Part shown: in pieces, positions 1 through 11,560 of the stretch
How positions within the stretch are numbered: the stretch's first letter is position 1
How the letters are laid out: every line of letters starts with the position of its first letter
DNA from: Blastococcus capsensis
GTDB taxonomy: Bacteria > Actinomycetota > Actinomycetes > Mycobacteriales > Geodermatophilaceae
Direction of reading: 5' to 3'
Assembly (NCBI RefSeq): GCF_030165005.1
Contig: NZ_JASNNW010000023.1
Location: forward strand, 1-64,000
DNA length: 64,000 nt
The notes under the pieces: generated by a model
What the model saw: the letters and a program-made list of their open reading frames with translations, nothing else
Told to the model about the DNA's origin: nothing
Database searches by the model: none
Position numbers and translations under genes: made by a program

Positions 1-1986
1 GGCGCGCCGGTGGCCGGCTGGGCGTCGGGGCCGTTGGGTGCGGTGCAGGTCGCCGATCGGGAGATCGCCCGGCAGACGGCGGCGCGGGCGCGGGCGGTGG
101 CGGAGTTCGCGGCGTCCCGGCCGGCGTCGGCCGACCGGCAGCCCGGTGAACGCGGTGCGATGAGCGCGGCGCGGCGGGCGGCCCGGCCGGCGGTGCTGGC
201 CGATGTGTCGGAGTGGGCGGCCCAGGAGCTGTCGATCGCCCTGGGGTCGAGCAAGGAGGCCGCCGGGCAGCTGCTGGAGCGCTCCCTCACCCTGGTGCAC
301 CGGCTGCCGGGAACGCTGGACGCGCTGGAGTCCGGGCTGTTGCACGCCGGGCACCTGTGGGCGCTGCTGGAGCGGGTCGCGCCGGTTCCCGATGACCGGA
401 AGCGGGCCGAGCTGGAGCGGGACGTGCTGGCCTGGGTGGCTACGCGGGCCGGCAAGCGGCAGCTCACCACCCCCGCACAGCTCGGTGCGAAGCTGCGCCG
501 GATGGGTCTGGGCCGCGACCCTCGGGAGGAAGCGAACGAGCTGCTGGCGGCGCTCAAGGAGCGTGGGGTGTGGGCACGGCCGGACCGCCGCCCCGGCATG
601 GCGGCGCTGACCTCGCTGCTCACCCAGCCCGAGGCCCAGGCGGTGGTCGACGTCCTGGGCCGCTACGCCGACGCCCTCGACGACCCCGCCGACCGCCGCA
701 CCCGGGGTCAGCGGATGGCCGACGTGCTGCTGGACCTGGTGCTGCGCCCGGGCGAGAGCCGGCTGCCGCCGGTGCAGGCGCAGCTGACCGTCGTCGCCGG
801 CGTCCGCACCGTGCTCGGCGGCAGCCAGGCCGGGGAGATCGGCGGCGAGCCGGTGCCGGCGGAGATGGTCCGCGCCGTCGCCCGCGCCCTGGGCCTGCTG
901 CCGACCCCCGCAGCCGGCCCGGCGCCTCCCGACCCCGTCGGCGGGGACCGGAGCCCCGAGCGACCGCTCACCCGGTGGGATCCCGAGGACCCGGCACAGC
1001 AGATGTGGCCGGACTGGCTGCGCGAAGCCGACCAGCGGTGGTGGGCCGAGCTGGAGGCCCGCGCCCTGGCCGGCGTATGGGCCGGTGAAGAGGATCCGCC
1101 ACCGGAGGTGCAGCAACGGATCTGGGCGGAAGAAGCCCGGTGGGCCGCCCAGCCGCCGGCCGACGATCGCGAGTCCGGAGCAGCGCACACAGACGTCCTC
1201 ACGCGGAAGGACCAGAGGTGGGCGGCCACGGAGTCCGATCCCTCCAGGTCGCCGACCCCGGTCGAACTGTGGCCGGCCGCGCATGCGGCAGTGGATGAAG
1301 CGAACCTCGCCCAGCTGGAGCTGGACCGGGCGATCGACCGCGCCTCCGGGGCGGTCGACCGGGCGCGACTGGCCGACCGCAAGGACGAGCAGAGCTGGCG
1401 ACACACCCCGGACGGCCGGGTCGACGCGGCCCGATCGGACCTGGCAGCGCTGGCCGCGGCGACCGTCGCCCAGCGCGCCGAGCTCGCCGCGCTGCTCGAC
1501 CTGTCCGGTGGTGGCACGCTGGTCGACCGGCCGCGCATCGCGGTCGTCGACGAGCTCACCGGCGCCCTGCTGGCGCTCACCGACAGCCGCGAACTACGCC
1601 GCCGCGCGACCTGCGGCCGCCCGGCCTGCCGCCGGAGACCGGCCCGCTGCGACCACGACCTCAGCGACCGCCCGGGCCTCGGCCCGCCGCCACCCACCGA
1701 CGGCTACCGGCCCGCCGCCGACCTCGACCGGTACCTGCGCGCCCGTGACCACCGCTGCCGCTTCCCCGGCTGCCGCCGCCGCGTGCCCGGGAGCGGTGAA
1801 CTGGACCACAACACGCCCTACCCCGACGGGCCGACCGCCGCGGAGAACCTGACCGGCTTCTGCACCGGCGACCACCGCGGCAAGCACCAGGCACCGGACT
1901 GGGCCTACGACCTGACGCCCGACGGCACACTCACCGTCACCACACCCACCGGAATGGTCGCCAGCACCGCACCGCCACCGTTCTGA
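1..1986 (+). CDS. DUF222 / HNH endonuclease domain protein (5' end outside window)
   Basis: The frame is open from the first base; the first possible start in the window is a GTG at base 10. The visible N-terminus already resembles the interior of a DUF222 domain, so the true start is probably upstream. Residues up to about 300 are the helical DUF222 (13E12-type) region. A Pro/Arg/Glu-rich linker follows, then a C-terminal HNH nuclease-like domain (roughly bases 1730-1900) with CRFPGC, ELDH, an Asn in AENLTGFC and the closing DHRGKH. An additional Cys/His cluster (CGRPAC, CDHD) precedes it and may bind zinc. This family is multicopy in Geodermatophilaceae and mycobacteria; its role is unknown, and mobile-element or restriction-like functions are only guesses. 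It converges on ligA with 16 bp between the stops. Confidence 0.8.
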   Translation, partial: GAPVAGWASGPLGAVQVADREIARQTAARARAVAEFAASRPASADRQPGERGAMSAARRAARPAVLADVSEWAAQELSIALGSSKEAAGQLLERSLTLVHRLPGTLDALESGLLHAGHLWALLERVAPVPDDRKRAELERDVLAWVATRAGKRQLTTPAQLGAKLRRMGLGRDPREEANELLAALKERGVWARPDRRPGMAALTSLLTQPEAQAVVDVLGRYADALDDPADRRTRGQRMADVLLDLVLRPGESRLPPVQAQLTVVAGVRTVLGGSQAGEIGGEPVPAEMVRAVARALGLLPTPAAGPAPPDPVGGDRSPERPLTRWDPEDPAQQMWPDWLREADQRWWAELEARALAGVWAGEEDPPPEVQQRIWAEEARWAAQPPADDRESGAAHTDVLTRKDQRWAATESDPSRSPTPVELWPAAHAAVDEANLAQLELDRAIDRASGAVDRARLADRKDEQSWRHTPDGRVDAARSDLAALAAATVAQRAELAALLDLSGGGTLVDRPRIAVVDELTGALLALTDSRELRRRATCGRPACRRRPARCDHDLSDRPGLGPPPPTDGYRPAADLDRYLRARDHRCRFPGCRRRVPGSGELDHNTPYPDGPTAAENLTGFCTGDHRGKHQAPDWAYDLTPDGTLTVTTPTGMVASTAPPPF

Positions 1987-2002
1987 TGCGGAGGTCCAGG
2001 CG

Positions 2003-4216
<2,214 letters not shown>

Positions 4217-5227
4217 TCACTCCGGGCGCAGGTACTTCGCGGCCTCGCGGACCTGCCGCATCGCCGCGCGGGCGTAGGACGGCGTCGCCCCGGCCAGCCC
4301 GCACGCGGGGGTGAGCGTCACCGCGTCGGGCAGCTGCTGGGCCGGGAAACCGAGCTCGCTCCACCACGCCTGCACACGGGAGGCGGTGGCCTTCGGCGCG
4401 CCGAGCGGGGCGTCGGTGCCGGGCACGACGCCCAGCAGCAGGTGCACGCCGGCCTCGACGGCGGTGCCCACCGCGTCGAGGTCCTGGACCAGCCCCAGGT
4501 CGAACGACAGCCCGGCCGCTCCGGCCGCCCGGAACAGCTCCAGGGGCGTCCGCGGTGCGCAGCAGTGCACCACGACCGGGGCCGGCAGCGCCCGGACCAC
4601 GGCGGCGAGCTCCTGCTCGACGACGTCCGCGGCCACCGCGGGGAGCTTGCCGAACCCGCTCGCGGTCGGCAGCCCACCCTGGAGGACGGCCGGAACCGAC
4701 GGCTCGTCGAGCTGGACGACGACCTGTGCGCCGGGCACCCGGGCCCGGACGGCCATCACGTGGGCCGCCAGCCCCTCGGTGAGCGACTGCCTCAGGTCGC
4801 GGCGGGCGCCGGCGTCGGTGACCGCACGGTCTCCCCGGGTGCGCTCGAGCCCTGCGGCCAGCGTCCACGGCCCGGCGGCCTGCACCTTGAAGGGCCCCGT
4901 CCACGCATCGGCGACCTCGTGGAGCGCGTCGAGGTCGCGGGCGAGGAACTCCTCGGCCCGTCTCTGGTCGGCCCCCGGCCGGGGCACCAGCCGCCAGCCG
5001 GCCGGGGTGAGGTCGACCGCGAGGTCGACCAGTAACGCAGCCGAGCGTCCGAGCATGTCGGCACCGGCGCCCCGGCCGGGGAGCTCGGGGAGGTGCGCGA
5101 ACCCGGGCAGCTCCCCCACGACCAGCCGCAGCGCCTCGGCGGGGTCGGTGCCGGGGAGGGACCCGACGCCGGAGGCCGGCCCCCACGTCGTGGGGACCGG
5201 CCTCGGGTCGGTGTCATCGGAGCTCAC
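4217..5227 (-). CDS. Cobalamin-independent methionine synthase-like protein (UROD/MetE fold)
   Basis: A 336-residue protein with the C-terminal barrel fold of vitamin B12-independent methionine synthase. The N-terminus carries the characteristic GVGSLPGTDPAEALR segment. Probable zinc-thiol ligands are visible: His-Cys in VVHCCAP and a late Cys in TLTPACGLAG, with the acidic VVQLDEPSVPAVL between them. It is less than half the length of full MetE (about 750 residues) and lacks the N-terminal folate-binding half. It may therefore be a methyltransferase of different donor specificity, as proposed for short archaeal and actinobacterial MetE-like proteins. It sits between the 5'-nucleotidase (43 bp) and ligA (24 bp), all leftward. 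Substrate is inferred, not shown. Confidence 0.8.
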   Translation of the reverse strand: MSSDDTDPRPVPTTWGPASGVGSLPGTDPAEALRLVVGELPGFAHLPELPGRGAGADMLGRSAALLVDLAVDLTPAGWRLVPRPGADQRRAEEFLARDLDALHEVADAWTGPFKVQAAGPWTLAAGLERTRGDRAVTDAGARRDLRQSLTEGLAAHVMAVRARVPGAQVVVQLDEPSVPAVLQGGLPTASGFGKLPAVAADVVEQELAAVVRALPAPVVVHCCAPRTPLELFRAAGAAGLSFDLGLVQDLDAVGTAVEAGVHLLLGVVPGTDAPLGAPKATASRVQAWWSELGFPAQQLPDAVTLTPACGLAGATPSYARAAMRQVREAAKYLRPE

Positions 5228-5269
5228 GGACGCGACGTTATCCGGTCGCGGCCGCGCACCCCTGCAGGG

Positions 5270-7135
5270 TCAGCAGGTGCCACGCACGGTGCTGAGGGTG
5301 GCGTGGTCGGCGGCCGGCGGGCTGACCGGCGAGTTCTGGCCGAAGTACTCGACCGCGGTCTCCACGTCCACCGGGCCAGTGGCCGGGCTGGTGCCCTTGG
5401 TGAACGCGGTGAAGCTGTCACCGCCGCCGATCAGGAAGGAGTTGGCCGCCACCCGGTAGCTGGCTGCCGGGTCGATCCGCACGCCGTCCAGCGTGATCGA
5501 GCAGGCGTCGACCCGGTCCCCGAAGGCCCGCGACGGGTCGAAGCTGTACGCGAACCCTTCCGAGGTCCCGAGCATCAGGGTGGACTGGCGGGCCTGGTCG
5601 GCCTGGAACTGCTGCTCCAGGACCTCCTCGATGTCCGCCCCGGTCAGCGTGACCACGTTGACCGTGTTGCCGAAGGGCTGGACCGCGTAGAGCTCGCCGT
5701 AGGTGACCTCACCGGCGGCGATGTCGGTGCGCAGACCGCCCGGGTTCATGAAGGCGATGACCGGCGTGCCGAACTGCGCCTCGTCCACGGCCTCCAACTG
5801 CATCTGCGCGACGAGGTTGCCCAGGCTGGACTCCTGGTCCCGGCTCGCGGCCCGCTCGATGTCGGCGCCGGCCGTCCCGACGACGCGGTTCCTGGCCTCG
5901 GCCGCACGGGCGTTCCAGTAGTCGACGATGGACTGCACCCGCGCGTCGGCCGCCGTCCGCAGGACCGGGACGTTCGTCGCGGCGTAGGTGGCCTTGCGGT
6001 CGACGTCGCCGTTGCTCGGCTTGATCATCACCCGGATGTCCGACACCAGCCGGCCGTAGTACCCGGCCGAGGTGACCAGCCGGTCCCGGCTGTCCGGCAC
6101 GGGCAGCAGACAGTTGTACGCCGAGTGGGTGTGCGCGCTGACGATCAGGTCCACCTGGGGGTGGGTGCGCTGGTTGATGTCCAGCAGCGGCCCGCCGAGG
6201 TCGTCGCAGCCGTTCGGGTTCGCCGCGCTGGGACCCTGCTGGAAGCCACCCTCGTGGACCAGGACGCCGATCGCCTTGACCCCCTGCTTGAGCAGTTCGG
6301 GGACCACCCGGTTGATCGCGTCGGCCTCGTCGATGAACTCGACGTCGGCCACGCCTCCCGGGGAGACGATCGTCGGCGTGGACTCGGTCACCACGCCGAT
6401 CAGGGCCATGCGCTCGCCGCCGCCCACGTCGACGATCTGGTACGGCGGCAGCATCGGCCGGCCGGTCTCGCGGTCGAGCACGTTGGCCGCGAGGAAGGGG
6501 AAGTCGGCGCCGTGGAAGGCGTGCTCGTCCGCTCCGAAGCAGCCGTCGACACCCGCCCGGAACGCCTCGCCGCCGAGCGTCTCGGGACAGGCCACCACGT
6601 CGTCGGTGTAGGTGCCGTCGGTGGCGGCGGAGACCCGGCGGAGCTCCTCGGTGCCGCGGTCGAACTCGTGGTTGCCCACCGAGGTGACGTCCAACCCCAT
6701 GGCGTTGAGGACCTCGATCGTCGGCTCGTCCTTGAAGACGCTGGACTCGAACGACGAGGCGCTGATCAGGTCACCGGCGCCGACGAAGACCGACGCGGCC
6801 TCGGCGCCGTGCGCGGCCTGGAACTCCGCGGTCAGGCGCTGCACGGTGGCGGCGACGTGGGCGGAGCCGCCGACGGTGTCCTCGACGTCGTCGGGCGTGC
6901 CGTAGGCGCCGTCGGGCCCGGCGGCGGTCACCTGCAGGGCGTCGCCACCGGTCGTCTGCGAGATGCGGCCGTGGAAGTCGTTCATGGCGATCAGCTGGAC
7001 CGGCACGTTCGGCTCGGCCTGGTGGGTGGCCGCGGCCGTCGTCGGGCCCGCGACCAGGGCGGCCGACGTCGCCGCCACGACGGCAGCGGTGAGGGTGAGG
7101 CGCGTTCTGCGCAAGGGAGGTCCTCCGGAGGACAT
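5270..7135 (-). CDS. Secreted bifunctional metallophosphatase / 5'-nucleotidase
   Basis: A 621-residue UshA/CpdB-type enzyme that should hydrolyse nucleotides or cyclic nucleotides outside the membrane for phosphate and nucleoside salvage. It starts with a signal peptide (basic RRTRLTLTAA, hydrophobic stretch, cleavage near TAAATHQAE). The N-terminal metallophosphatase domain shows the di-metal motifs NDFHGRI, GAGDLISAS, GNHEFDRG and VSAHTHSAYN. The C-terminal 5_nucleotid_C domain has MNPGGLRTDIAAGEVTYGE and IGGGDSFTAF. I see no sortase motif or C-terminal anchor, so it is probably released. A 9-bp perfect hairpin (7143-7167) lies in its leader, which separates it from mnmA. Confidence 0.93.
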   Translation of the reverse strand: MSSGGPPLRRTRLTLTAAVVAATSAALVAGPTTAAATHQAEPNVPVQLIAMNDFHGRISQTTGGDALQVTAAGPDGAYGTPDDVEDTVGGSAHVAATVQRLTAEFQAAHGAEAASVFVGAGDLISASSFESSVFKDEPTIEVLNAMGLDVTSVGNHEFDRGTEELRRVSAATDGTYTDDVVACPETLGGEAFRAGVDGCFGADEHAFHGADFPFLAANVLDRETGRPMLPPYQIVDVGGGERMALIGVVTESTPTIVSPGGVADVEFIDEADAINRVVPELLKQGVKAIGVLVHEGGFQQGPSAANPNGCDDLGGPLLDINQRTHPQVDLIVSAHTHSAYNCLLPVPDSRDRLVTSAGYYGRLVSDIRVMIKPSNGDVDRKATYAATNVPVLRTAADARVQSIVDYWNARAAEARNRVVGTAGADIERAASRDQESSLGNLVAQMQLEAVDEAQFGTPVIAFMNPGGLRTDIAAGEVTYGELYAVQPFGNTVNVVTLTGADIEEVLEQQFQADQARQSTLMLGTSEGFAYSFDPSRAFGDRVDACSITLDGVRIDPAASYRVAANSFLIGGGDSFTAFTKGTSPATGPVDVETAVEYFGQNSPVSPPAADHATLSTVRGTC

Positions 7136-7142
7136 GCGGGAT

Positions 7143-7167
7143 CAGGCCGCCTGGGAGGGGCGGCCTG
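7143..7167 (-). terminator. Hairpin between mnmA and the 5'-nucleotidase
   Basis: CAGGCCGCC (7143-7151) pairs perfectly with GGCGGCCTG (7159-7167) around a 7-nt loop. It lies downstream of mnmA and immediately upstream of the nucleotidase start, so it could end mnmA transcripts or act in the nucleotidase leader. No T-run follows, which is common in actinobacteria. Confidence 0.4.
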
Positions 7168-7240
7168 TACAGGGCCTGCTGTGAGCCGGGCCGCTCGCGC
7201 CGAGGGGGTGGCTCGCAGAAAAGCTAGCGGGCGCCCCGGG

Positions 7241-8350
7241 TCATGCCAAGGGGTAGTGACGAACCGTTTCGCCACGTTCACCGGTGGTATGTATCGCGGC
7301 CTGCCCCAGGACACGGTCGCCGCGCTCCGCGTCGGGTTCGTACAGCACCGCCGACTGCCCGGCGGCCACGCCCCGCTGCTGCTCCTGGAGCGCGATCCGC
7401 AGCCCGCCGTCGGCGTTCGCGGTCACCTCGCACGGCACGGGAGCGCCGTGCGCACGCAGCTGCACCTCGGCTCGGACCGGCAGCTCCGGAGCCGCCCCCG
7501 TCCACGTCGGAGCCCCGGTGACCACCACCTCGACGCCCGCGAGGTCGGCGGTGCCGATCGTGACCGTGCGGGTCACCGGCTCGATCCCCAGCACGTAGCG
7601 GGGCCGCTGGTCGCCGACGCTCACCCCCAGGCCCCGCCGCTGGCCCACGGTGAACCCGTAGGTGCCGTCGTGCTCGCCGACGGTCGCCCCGGTGGCGGCG
7701 TCCACCACGGGACCCGGGCGACTGCCCAGCCGGCGCGCGAGGAAGCCGCGGGTGTCCCCGTCGGGGATGAAGCAGATGTCGTGCGAGTCGGCCTTGCCGG
7801 CGACGGCGAAGCCGCGCTGGGCGGCGATCTCGCGGACGCGGTCCTTGGTCATGCCGCCGAGCGGGAACACGGCCGCGGCGAGCTGCTCGGGGGTCAGCAC
7901 GCCCAGCACGTAGGACTGGTCCTTGGCCGCGTCCACCGACCGGCGCAGCTCGCCGTCGGCCAGCCGGGCGTGGTGACCGGTGACGACCGCGTCGAACCCC
8001 AGCGCCCGCGCCCGGTCGAGCACCGCGGTGAACTTGATCTTCTCGTTGCACCGCAGGCACGGGTTCGGTGTCCGCCCGGCGGCGTACTCGGCCACGAAGT
8101 CCTCGACGACGTCCTCGCGGAAGCGGTCGGCGAGGTCCCAGACGTAGAAGGGGATGCCGAGCTCGTCGGCGACCCGGCGCGCGTCGTGGGCGTCCTCGAC
8201 GCTGCAGCACCCGCGGGCACCGCTGCGCAGGGTCTGCCGGTCGGGCGAGAGCGCCAGGTGCACGCCGGTGACGTCGTGCCCGGCGTCGACCGCGAGGGCC
8301 GCGGCGACGGCGGAGTCCACTCCCCCGCTCATGGCGGCGAGCACCCTCAT
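7241..8350 (-). CDS. mnmA: tRNA-specific 2-thiouridylase MnmA
   Basis: Adds sulfur to U34 of the wobble position in Lys, Glu and Gln tRNAs, using sulfur relayed from a cysteine desulfurase. The N-terminal PP-loop is clear ([16 protein letters not shown]). The family's catalytic cysteines are visible in [15 protein letters not shown] and in the later [12 protein letters not shown], followed by the C-terminal RNA-binding barrel ([12 protein letters not shown]). Length 369 matches the family. Its start is 10 bp downstream of the cysteine desulfurase stop, so the sulfur donor and acceptor genes are almost certainly one transcript. Confidence 0.96.
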   Translation of the reverse strand: MRVLAAMSGGVDSAVAAALAVDAGHDVTGVHLALSPDRQTLRSGARGCCSVEDAHDARRVADELGIPFYVWDLADRFREDVVEDFVAEYAAGRTPNPCLRCNEKIKFTAVLDRARALGFDAVVTGHHARLADGELRRSVDAAKDQSYVLGVLTPEQLAAAVFPLGGMTKDRVREIAAQRGFAVAGKADSHDICFIPDGDTRGFLARRLGSRPGPVVDAATGATVGEHDGTYGFTVGQRRGLGVSVGDQRPRYVLGIEPVTRTVTIGTADLAGVEVVVTGAPTWTGAAPELPVRAEVQLRAHGAPVPCEVTANADGGLRIALQEQQRGVAAGQSAVLYEPDAERGDRVLGQAAIHTTGERGETVRHYPLA

Positions 8351-8360
8351 GTCCAGTCCC

Positions 8361-9566
8361 TCATCGCCGCCCCATCCCGGCCCGGCGGGCGCGCTCCACG
8401 ACCGGGCCGATCACGTCGAGCACGGCGTCGACGTCGGCGTCGGCGCTGGTGTGCCCGAGGCTGAACCGGAGCGAGCTGCGGGCGCGATCGGGGTCGGCAC
8501 CCACGGCGAGCAGGACGTGGCTGGGCCGGGCCACCCCGGCGCTGCACGCCGATCCCGTCGAGCACTCGATGCCCCGGGCGTCGAGCAGCATGAGCAGCGC
8601 GTCCCCCTCCGCCCCCGGGAAGGACAGGTGGGCGTTGCCGGGCAGCCGGCCGGGGCCGGAGCGGACCACGTCGTCCAGCGGTGCACCGTTGAGCTGCGCG
8701 TCGGGCACCTGGCCGACGACGCCGGTGACCAGCCGGTCCCGCAGGCGTGCGAGCTCCGCGGCGCGTTCCACCCGGCCCTCGACGGCCACGGTGGCCGCCA
8801 CGGCCAGCCCCACGATCGCCGCGACGTCGAGCGTGCCGGAGCGGACGTCGCGCTCCTGCCCGCCGCCGTGCAGCAGGGGGGTGCACTCGGCATCGCGGCG
8901 CAGCAGCAGCACCCCGGCGCCCATCGGGCCACCGAGCTTGTGCCCGGTCATGGTCAGCGCGTCCACCCCGGTGGCGCCGAAGTCGACCAGCACGTGACCC
9001 ACGGCCTGCACGGCGTCGGTGTGCAGGGGAACGCCGACGTCGTGGGCGGTGACCGCCAGCGCGGCGATGTCGCTGACCGTGCCGATCTCGTTGTTCGCCC
9101 ACATGACGCTGGCGACGGCGACGTCGGTGCCGTCGCCCAGCGCGTCGGCCAGCGCATCCGGGGTGACGCGCCCGGAGGGCGCCACGTGCAGCCAGGTGAC
9201 CTCGGCGCCCTCGTGCTTGGCCAGCCACTCGACGCTGTCGAGCACCGCGTGGTGCTCGACGGGGCTGACCACGATCCGTCGACGACGGGAGTCGGCCTGG
9301 CGCCGGGCCCAGAAGAGCCCCTTCACCGCGAGGTTGTCGCTCTCGGTCCCGCCGCCGGTGAACAGCACCTCCGACGGCCGGGCGCCCAGCGCCTCGGCCA
9401 GCCGCTCGCGGGCCTGCTCGGCGGCCCGGCGGGCGGCCCGGCCGCTGGCGTGCAACGACGAGGCGTTGCCCACCCGGCCCAGCTGCTCGGTCATCGCGGC
9501 CAGGACCTCGGGAAGCATCGGCGTGGTCGCCGCGTGGTCGAGGTAGACCGGCTCCGGGTGGCTCAT
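8361..9566 (-). CDS. Cysteine desulfurase, NifS/IscS type (class V aminotransferase)
   Basis: A PLP enzyme that takes sulfur from L-cysteine as a persulfide for tRNA thiolation and Fe-S assembly. It begins [18 protein letters not shown], the classic N-terminus. [18 protein letters not shown] carries the PLP lysine, and [12 protein letters not shown] carries the persulfide cysteine in its mobile loop. Length is 401 residues. The ATG was chosen because it overlaps the stop of the upstream MFS gene as ATGA (9563-9566), indicating translational coupling; the frame upstream of it is an antisense-type artefact. mnmA follows after 10 bp, so MnmA is the likely main client. Confidence 0.94.
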   Translation of the reverse strand: MSHPEPVYLDHAATTPMLPEVLAAMTEQLGRVGNASSLHASGRAARRAAEQARERLAEALGARPSEVLFTGGGTESDNLAVKGLFWARRQADSRRRRIVVSPVEHHAVLDSVEWLAKHEGAEVTWLHVAPSGRVTPDALADALGDGTDVAVASVMWANNEIGTVSDIAALAVTAHDVGVPLHTDAVQAVGHVLVDFGATGVDALTMTGHKLGGPMGAGVLLLRRDAECTPLLHGGGQERDVRSGTLDVAAIVGLAVAATVAVEGRVERAAELARLRDRLVTGVVGQVPDAQLNGAPLDDVVRSGPGRLPGNAHLSFPGAEGDALLMLLDARGIECSTGSACSAGVARPSHVLLAVGADPDRARSSLRFSLGHTSADADVDAVLDVIGPVVERARRAGMGRR

Positions 9567-10963
9567 GACCCGCTCAGGGTAGTCGCGGTCAGCGACACGG
9601 CCGCCGGGCCGGCCGTACGGGCACCCGCCCGGGGCGTCACCAGGGCGCCGCCCAGCGCCACCAGGGTCAGCACGGCCACCCCGGCCAGCACCGCCGCCGA
9701 CAGGGGCAGCGCACCGGCGGCGGAGGCGGCGACCAGCACGCCGACCACACCCACGAGCAGCGCCGAACCGGTGACGTCGGCGATCTGGAAGGCCGCCGAG
9801 TCCGCACCCCGCCGGTGCTCGGGTGACTGGTCGAGCAGGAGCACCCCCAGGCTCGGCATGCCCAGGCCCATGCCGAGGCCGGCGACCGCCCAGGTGAGAT
9901 AGGCGGGCCAGCCGCCGATCCCGGGCAGCGTGATCAGCGCCGTACCGGCCAGCCCGGCCGCCAGCAGCAGGAAGCCGGCACGGAGCACGACCGTGCGGCT
10001 CCAGTCCGGCCGGCGGCCCTGCAGCTGGGAGGCGATCGCCCAGCCCAGCGCACCGGCGGTGAGCGGCACCCCGGCGGCGGCCGCGGGGTAGCCGTGCAGC
10101 TCGGTCAGCGCGAGCGGCAGCAGCATGTCCATGCCGAAGAAGGCGCCGGCGAGCAGCCCGCGGGCACCCACGACGGCCGGCAACCCCGGCCGCGCGGTCG
10201 CCGTCCCCGGTGGCAGCAGCGCCCGCAGACCCAGCGCGAGGGCGGCGAGCCCGGCGACGGCCACCACTGCCGCGAGGAGGTCCAGCCGCTGGCCGGCGTA
10301 CTGCAGCGCGACGATGCCGGCCCCGGCCAGCAGCGCCCACCAGCGCCGCGCGGGCGCGGGGACGCCCCCCGGCCCGGGAACGGCCAGACCGCGCACGGCG
10401 GGCAGCACCAGCGCCAGGCCCAGCACGATCAGCGGCAGCAGGCCGAGGAAGACCAGCCGCCAGGTCAGGTGGGTGGTGAGCAGGCCGGCGAGGGTCGGGC
10501 CGATCAGCGCCGGCAGCACCCAGGCCGCCGAGATCGCGCCGAACAGCCGAGGCCGCAGGCGTGCCTCGTAGGCCTGCCCGGCCACGACGTAGAGGGAGAC
10601 GGCGATGACGCCGCCGCCGATGCCCTGCACCGCGCGGCCTGCGACGAGCACCGCCATGGAGCCGGCCACGCCGGCGACGAGCAGCCCGGTGGCGAAGATC
10701 GCGACGCCGCTGAGCAGCGCCGCCCGGGGCCCCCGGCGGTCGCCCACGTCGCCGCCCACGACCATGCCGACGACCGAGGCGACCAGGTAGGCGCTGAACG
10801 GCCAGGCGTACCAGGCCAGCCCGTCGAGCTCGGCGACCGCGGTCGGCATCGCCGTCGCGACGGCCATCGACTCGAAGGCCACGAAGGTGACCAGCATCAG
10901 CAGCCCCGCGGTGGTGAGCCGGTGCGCCCGGTCGAAGACCGACGGCGCCCCGCTGGTGTCCAC
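9563..10963 (-). CDS. MFS drug/metabolite exporter
   Basis: A 466-residue, very hydrophobic major facilitator with about 12-14 membrane spans. After helix 2 comes the MFS signature loop, here [17 protein letters not shown], and further on the exporter-like segment [19 protein letters not shown] (motif C-like glycines). This places it with the DHA2/Bcr-type efflux families. The substrate cannot be read from sequence. The stop overlaps the desulfurase start by 4 bp. It lies downstream of the decayed XRE gene, whose open frame runs into its first codons. Confidence 0.88.
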   Translation of the reverse strand: MDTSGAPSVFDRAHRLTTAGLLMLVTFVAFESMAVATAMPTAVAELDGLAWYAWPFSAYLVASVVGMVVGGDVGDRRGPRAALLSGVAIFATGLLVAGVAGSMAVLVAGRAVQGIGGGVIAVSLYVVAGQAYEARLRPRLFGAISAAWVLPALIGPTLAGLLTTHLTWRLVFLGLLPLIVLGLALVLPAVRGLAVPGPGGVPAPARRWWALLAGAGIVALQYAGQRLDLLAAVVAVAGLAALALGLRALLPPGTATARPGLPAVVGARGLLAGAFFGMDMLLPLALTELHGYPAAAAGVPLTAGALGWAIASQLQGRRPDWSRTVVLRAGFLLLAAGLAGTALITLPGIGGWPAYLTWAVAGLGMGLGMPSLGVLLLDQSPEHRRGADSAAFQIADVTGSALLVGVVGVLVAASAAGALPLSAAVLAGVAVLTLVALGGALVTPRAGARTAGPAAVSLTATTLSGS

Positions 10964-11421
10964 GCCCTCGCCAACTCCCTCCGGTCCCTGACGCTTCCCG
11001 CCCCGGACACGGTCGAGCGCCGACCCCCGCGGGGATCGGCGTTCGACGGTTCGGTGGAGTCCTGAAAGTGTCTGGCGTGCCAGACCGTGAACCCAACTGC
11101 CTGAAAAGGAAAGCGGGCGCCGTCAGCAATCATTGCGTCAACCATGCTCGAGGCGGCCACGGGTGTCTCGGCGCCCACCTTCACAGCTCGTCGGCTCGTG
11201 ACCGCGACTGGCGGCGACGATGCCAGCAAGGCTCGGGGGAGGCGAAGCGCGTCCGCGAGAGCAAAAAGCTCCAGTGCAGAAAACTGACGGTCCCCCGCTT
11301 CGATCCTGGCCACGGCGGTGCGGTGGAGCGTCACCTGCTCTGCCAGCTGGCCCTGAGTCAGCCCCCGGGCGAGCCGGGCTTGCCGAACCCTGTCCCCGAC
11401 GTCAGCCCAAGAGACAGCCAT
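10897..11421 (-). pseudogene. XRE-family regulator fragment (C-terminal half lost)
   Basis: The first roughly 80 residues are a clean XRE helix-turn-helix: SWADVGDRVRQARLARGLTQ, then LAEQVTLHRTAVARIEAGDR and ALELFALADALRLPRALL. In actinobacteria this exact type continues through VVSRRA into an ImmA/IrrE-like metallopeptidase domain. Here the similarity stops at VAVTSRRA. The remaining frame has no recognisable domain, runs through a strong hairpin (11012-11047) and overlaps the MFS start. I infer that the 3' part was deleted and the frame now reads through intergenic DNA. A short regulator that still binds DNA cannot be excluded. Confidence 0.6.
11012..11047. terminator. Hairpin copy 1 beside the XRE fragment
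   Basis: GTCGAGCGCCGACCCC pairs with GGGGATCGGCGTTCGAC across a 3-nt loop, with one bulged A and one wobble pair. It is very close in sequence to the hairpin at 11508-11538. It lies just upstream of the MFS gene. Confidence 0.55.
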
Positions 11422-11507
11422 ACGTGCGAATAGCGCACACTCGTGTCGTCCTGGCTGCTACATCCCCTGTGGCGTACCTGTAGCGAGTCACGGGGCTGGA
11501 AAGCGTA

Positions 11508-11538
11508 GAGCGCCGATCCCCTCTGGGGACCGGCGCTC
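11508..11538 (-). terminator. Probable terminator of the etfBA operon
   Basis: GAGCGCCGATCCCC (11508-11521) pairs with GGGGACCGGCGCTC (11525-11538), one wobble, 3-nt loop. It begins about 22 nt past the etfA stop on the minus strand, the expected place for an intrinsic terminator. Confidence 0.65.
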
Positions 11539-11560
11539 GACGCGTGGTGGTGCTGTGCTG

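Larger units (their letters stand above)
10964..11560. other. Region between etfA and the MFS gene: decayed regulator plus two similar hairpins
   Basis: This is the only stretch over 300 bases without an intact gene. It holds the XRE fragment and two hairpins of near-identical sequence (11012-11047 and 11508-11538). Between the fragment's start and the second hairpin there is a short inverted repeat, GTGCG-aatag-CGCAC, just upstream of the XRE ATG, and a GCTACA ... TGTAGC pair near 11457-11482. Either could be an old operator. I see nothing else coding. Confidence 0.5.

Noticed and set aside
1-1986. DUF222/HNH gene as evidence of an insertion sequence or prophage
   Set aside because: No terminal repeats, integrase or transposase nearby, and this family is scattered through actinobacterial genomes.
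10897-11180. C-terminal half of the XRE frame as a real domain
   Set aside because: No similarity to the expected ImmA/IrrE part, it reads through a hairpin and overlaps the MFS start.
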